This document shows, one piece after another, positions 22,554 to 25,906 of a stretch of DNA of 25,906 nucleotides (the first letter of the stretch is position 1; each line of letters starts with the position of its first letter). The DNA is taken from the NCBI GenBank assembly GCA_030748805.1, contig JASMLG010000089.1:1-25906 (forward strand), read 5' to 3'. Made by a program: the position numbers and the translations under genes. Source of the stretch: Phycisphaerales bacterium (GTDB taxonomy: Bacteria; Planctomycetota; Phycisphaerae; Phycisphaerales; SM1A02). The notes under the pieces are model-generated. The model was given only the letters and a program-made list of their open reading frames with translations, had not been told where the DNA came from and did not search any database.

Positions 22554-25463
22554 ATGACCGTCTATCGCATTGAAGTTTCACCCACTCCCGGAAGCGTAGA
22601 CACTAGTGGGCGAGCCGCCTTGCACCAAGCGGAGCAATCGGGCTTCTCTCCAACTTCTATTGATACAACATCTGTCTATCTTGTGCAAGGTGAATTGGGT
22701 GATGAAGCGGTTTCAATAATTACAAATGAATTACTTTGCGATCCAGTTACCGAGTCAGCAAATATTGGGTCATCCAAACCCCATGCCGACTCCATGATTG
22801 AGGTGCATCCACAACCAGGCGTGATGGACCCAGAAGCGCAAGCAGTCGAACGTGCAATTGAACGTCTACTTGGAACAAAGGTACAAGTACAAACAGGAAA
22901 ACGGTACGATTTCCACGGAAGCAATGCAGAGGAAGCGCATCAAATTGCTACCCATTGTTTTGCAAATACAGTTGTACATGAAGTGCATGCTACGCCGTAC
23001 CACCCAAACGAGTTTTCACACGGCCACGCGCACGATATGACTGTTCCTGAAATTCCGATTTCTAAGTGTTCCGATAGTGAACTTGAATCAATGTCGCGCG
23101 ATGCACATTTATTCCTTGACCTAGAAGAAATGCAAGGCATTCAAGCGCACTACAAAAAACTTGGTCGCGAACCGCGCGAAATTGAACTCGAAACACTTGC
23201 GCAAACGTGGTCAGAACACTGCGTACACAAAACACTAAAAGCAACGATTCGTTACACAGGACCAGATGCAAAAAATCGACCTCACCACGAAGAACACACC
23301 GACGGTTCCGTAACCATTCACAACCTGCTGAAGTCGACGGTAGCCGCTGCAACGTTTGAGTTAATGGAAGATACAGTCGACTGGTGCTTAAGCGTTTTTG
23401 TTGACAACGCTGGCATCGTAAAATTCGATGACGAGCACGCGGTTTGTTTTAAAGTTGAAACACACAACCACCCATCAGCACTTGAGCCCTACGGTGGGGC
23501 GGCTACTGGGATTGGCGGATGTATTCGTGACATTATGGGAACGGGTTTAGCCGCAAGACCAATAGCAGCAACCGACACGTTCTGTGTTGCAAACTTTGAC
23601 AACGACCCACCGGAAGGGTGCCTTCCATCTCGAAGAATTCTTGGTGAAGTTGTTCGAGGTGTTCGTGATTACGGTAACCGAATGGGTATCCCAACCTTAA
23701 ATGGTGGTGTTTGGTTTGATAACAATTACGCAGGAAATCCCTTGGTCTATTGCGGCTGTGTAGGCGTTATGCCAATCGATTGCATCGAGGGCGAAGCGCA
23801 ACGCGGCGACCACATCATCGTCATTGGCGGCAAAACCGGTCGTGATGGAATACACGGAGCAACTTTCTCTTCAGCAGAACTTACCGACACGCATGCAGAC
23901 GAGTTTTCACACGCTGTGCAAATTGGAAATCCAATTACCGAAAAGAAAGCACTCGATGCAATTCTTGAAGCGCGTGACCATGAATCAGGTTGCTTGTTCA
24001 ACGCAATTACCGACTGTGGTGCAGGTGGCTTCTCGAGTGCAGTTGGAGAAATGGGCGAGAAAATTGGCGCGACGGTTCACCTTGAAAAAGCCCCGCTTAA
24101 ATACGCTGGGCTAACTCCATCTGAAATTTGGATTAGCGAAGCACAAGAGCGAATGGTGCTTTCGGTACCGCCCGAAAAAGTAGCAACGATTCAAGCAATT
24201 TGTGATCGTCACGATGCAGAACTTTGTGACCTTGGCGAATTCGGAACCCCAGGAACCAACGAAACCAACGAAACCCCCGAAACCCCCAGAACCCCCGGAA
24301 ATGAATTAATACTCAAGTACAACGGCGAAACCGTTGGGCAAATCGATATGCACTTTTTGCATGAGGGATATCACGGTACAACCCGAACCGCAAAGTGGTC
24401 GCTCCCGGAAGTTGGTCAGACCGGTAACACCCAGATTAACGTGCAGACAATGTTGCCGAAACTTCTCGCGCACCCAAACATCGCATCAAAACAATCCATC
24501 GTGCAACAGTACGACCACGAAGTACAAGGTCGCAGTGTAGTTCGCCCATTCGTTGGACCAACAGGAAATGCGCCTTCTGATGCCGCAGTGATTACTCCAG
24601 TTCGTGGTTCAACCAAAGGTCTTGCAATCGGAAGTGGTCTTGCAACCGGTCTTGCCGATGACCCATATTTAATTGCAGCAGCAGCAATCGATGAATGTGT
24701 TCGCAATATTGTTTGCGTTGGTGGTGATCCTTCTACCATTGCAATTCTCGATAATTACTGTTGGCCCGGCGTTAAAGGTGAAGAGAGTTTGGGTCGCCTG
24801 GTTCGATGCTCGCACGGTTGTTACGACGCAGCAAAGGCGTATGGCACACCATTCATTTCGGGCAAGGACTCTTTGAACAATCAATTCACCACCGAGTCGG
24901 GCGAAACAATTTACATTCCACCAACAATGTTGATTTCTGGTTTTGGAATGGTGGAAGATATTTCGACTTGTGTCACCATGGATGCAAAAGCCCCCGGAAA
25001 TATACTTGTGATTATTGGCGAAACCAAATCAGCAATGGGCGGCTCGCACCTTCTTATGATTGACCCAGAAGCAAACTGCAACAACGAACTTCCAAAGGTT
25101 TCATTAACAGATGGTCCCCGAAACGCTCAACTTGTATTTGAGGCAATTCAAAAAGGAATGATTGCTTCTGCGCATGATTGTAGCGAAGGTGGCGTTCTTG
25201 TTGCTGCAGCCGAAATGGCATTTGGTGGCGGGATTGGCTTGGACTTGCACCTCGAAGACGAGTCCCTTTGTTTTTCAGAAACTCCGTCAAGATATTTGCT
25301 TGAAGTGCGACCTGAGAACCTTGATTCGTTGCAACAACATTTTGAAGGTGTCCCCTGCGAAGTCATTGGCACGTTTAACGATACAACTAAAATGACACTT
25401 GGAAATGCGTCTTGGAGTATTGATGACTTGTTCCGAGGGTGGGCAGAAGGCGTGGTGATTTAA
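22554..25463 (+). CDS. purL: Phosphoribosylformylglycinamidine synthase PurL with N-terminal PurS-like region
   Basis: This purine-pathway enzyme converts FGAR to FGAM with ATP and ammonia from PurQ. At 969 residues it lies between small PurL (~740) and the large fused form (~1300). Residues 1-150 look like two PurS-type segments, IEVSPTPGSVDTSGRAAL near the start and IEVHPQPGVMDPEAQAVERA near 82-101, the second followed by VQTGKRYDF. The synthetase begins with the catalytic TWSEHCVHKT (His222) and continues with VETHNHPSALEPYGGAATGIGG, DCGAGGFSSAVGE, a second half with GPTGNAPSDAAV, and SGKDSLNNQ and AHDCSEGGVL. A threonine/proline-rich insert lies at 564-583. The stop overlaps the purQ start (TAATG). 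Confidence 0.96.
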   Translation: MTVYRIEVSPTPGSVDTSGRAALHQAEQSGFSPTSIDTTSVYLVQGELGDEAVSIITNELLCDPVTESANIGSSKPHADSMIEVHPQPGVMDPEAQAVERAIERLLGTKVQVQTGKRYDFHGSNAEEAHQIATHCFANTVVHEVHATPYHPNEFSHGHAHDMTVPEIPISKCSDSELESMSRDAHLFLDLEEMQGIQAHYKKLGREPREIELETLAQTWSEHCVHKTLKATIRYTGPDAKNRPHHEEHTDGSVTIHNLLKSTVAAATFELMEDTVDWCLSVFVDNAGIVKFDDEHAVCFKVETHNHPSALEPYGGAATGIGGCIRDIMGTGLAARPIAATDTFCVANFDNDPPEGCLPSRRILGEVVRGVRDYGNRMGIPTLNGGVWFDNNYAGNPLVYCGCVGVMPIDCIEGEAQRGDHIIVIGGKTGRDGIHGATFSSAELTDTHADEFSHAVQIGNPITEKKALDAILEARDHESGCLFNAITDCGAGGFSSAVGEMGEKIGATVHLEKAPLKYAGLTPSEIWISEAQERMVLSVPPEKVATIQAICDRHDAELCDLGEFGTPGTNETNETPETPRTPGNELILKYNGETVGQIDMHFLHEGYHGTTRTAKWSLPEVGQTGNTQINVQTMLPKLLAHPNIASKQSIVQQYDHEVQGRSVVRPFVGPTGNAPSDAAVITPVRGSTKGLAIGSGLATGLADDPYLIAAAAIDECVRNIVCVGGDPSTIAILDNYCWPGVKGEESLGRLVRCSHGCYDAAKAYGTPFISGKDSLNNQFTTESGETIYIPPTMLISGFGMVEDISTCVTMDAKAPGNILVIIGETKSAMGGSHLLMIDPEANCNNELPKVSLTDGPRNAQLVFEAIQKGMIASAHDCSEGGVLVAAAEMAFGGGIGLDLHLEDESLCFSETPSRYLLEVRPENLDSLQQHFEGVPCEVIGTFNDTTKMTLGNASWSIDDLFRGWAEGVVI
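24243..24296 (+). repeat. In-frame 9-bp minisatellite inside purL
   Basis: Six 9-bp units of the form G/A-GAACC-NNN (for example GGAACCAAC, GAAACCAAC, GAAACCCCC) encode a Gly/Glu/Arg-Thr-Pro/Asn series at residues 564-581. The period keeps the frame. The flanking PurL sequence is continuous across it. Confidence 0.85.
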
Positions 25464-25906
25464 TGACAACTGCACTCGTTATTACTGCTCCGGGAATTAA
25501 TTGCGACCTTGAACTAGCAGAGGGTTTTGCACTTGCAGGCGCACAACCACGTTCTGTGCATATCAATGAACTTTTAAAAGACCCAACAATTATTGACGAG
25601 GCAGACCTCGTTGGGTTGCCGGGTGGTTTTAGTTATGGTGACTCCATTGCCGCTGGACGAATTATGGCGAACATGATGCGCAAAACGCTATATCCAAAAT
25701 TCATAGATGCGCTTCGTCGCGGCGTGCCAATGATTGCGCCGTGCAATGGTTTTCAAATAGCAGTACAACTTGGTTTACTTCCGGGACCAACCCCCGGAAG
25801 CGATTGGGAACAAATTGCACCAAAACCAACCGTAGCACTTGCCCAGAACAACTCTGCCCGTTTTATTGATAGGTGGGTAGAGTTTCGGGTTCCATCAGAG
25901 ACGCGC
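25463..25906 (+). CDS. purQ: Phosphoribosylformylglycinamidine synthase glutaminase subunit, 3' end cut by window
   Basis: The first 148 residues of the class I glutamine amidotransferase that feeds ammonia to PurL are present. MTTALVITAPGINCDLELAEGF is the N-terminus, LPGGFSYGDSIAAGRI follows, and the nucleophile Cys94 is in APCNGFQIA, the PurQ elbow. The catalytic His/Glu lie downstream, outside the window. The ATG shares one base with the purL stop, so the two subunits are translationally coupled. Confidence 0.95.
   Translation, partial: MTTALVITAPGINCDLELAEGFALAGAQPRSVHINELLKDPTIIDEADLVGLPGGFSYGDSIAAGRIMANMMRKTLYPKFIDALRRGVPMIAPCNGFQIAVQLGLLPGPTPGSDWEQIAPKPTVALAQNNSARFIDRWVEFRVPSETR

Overview
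This window looks like a chromosomal segment of a moderately low-GC member of the Planctomycetota, most likely a Phycisphaerae relative. Three things point there. A secreted PHP-type protein ends in a paired calcium-loop tail with the 'NWGDCNGC' style common in Phycisphaerae. PurL carries two N-terminal PurS-like segments, a pattern I recall from planctomycetes. Most genes also lack an obvious Shine-Dalgarno sequence and rely on tight coupling. The assignment rests on family knowledge, not a database search. The content is mainly housekeeping metabolism and translation, with several non-coding repeat elements between genes.

Left third (1-8995, minus strand): transcription would run trpC, enoyl-CoA hydratase 2 (LiuC-like), enoyl-CoA hydratase 1, a long acyl-CoA dehydrogenase, leucine dehydrogenase, then E1-alpha, E1-beta and E2 of a 2-oxoacid dehydrogenase. 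E2 runs off the left edge just before its catalytic DHRxxDG motif. Leucine dehydrogenase overlaps E1-alpha by 11 nt and E1-alpha/E1-beta overlap as TAATG. The genes therefore form a branched-chain amino acid catabolic operon: deamination, oxidative decarboxylation, acyl-CoA dehydrogenation, hydration. A REPIN-like inverted repeat lies between the two hydratases.

Middle (8994-14692): on the plus strand a CPBP membrane protease gene, trpS, a small lipoprotein gene and a dus-family gene follow each other closely. trpC and the CPBP gene can start divergently from one CATG. A secreted protein of unknown function converges on dus. It is separated by a 2.4-copy 70-bp tandem repeat from a XerC/D recombinase. 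The recombinase gene is overlapped by a small cysteine-rich ORF and lies downstream of thyA-folA.

Right half (14456-25906): thyA and folA (minus) diverge from a solitary Opp/Dpp-type ABC ATPase gene, whose 3' end overlaps panB. panB and a ThiF/MoeB-like gene sit directly downstream of rpsL-rpsG, where fusA-tuf is usual. S12 has Arg at the E. coli Lys88 position. The rpsL-rpsG spacer is about 100 nt and has hairpins resembling an S7 autoregulatory leader. Upstream of rpsL is the only gene-free stretch over 300 bp (19762-20173); it holds a candidate promoter and two tandem copies of a structured ~110-bp element. Beyond it are the secreted PHP protein and rnhA (minus), then purL and the start of purQ (plus), which overlap as TAATG.

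I found no CRISPR array, rRNA, tRNA, insertion sequence or obvious defence island. The best leads for something undescribed are the structured repeats (7309-7422, 13392-13562, 19911-20135) and the small Cys-rich gene overlapping xerD.
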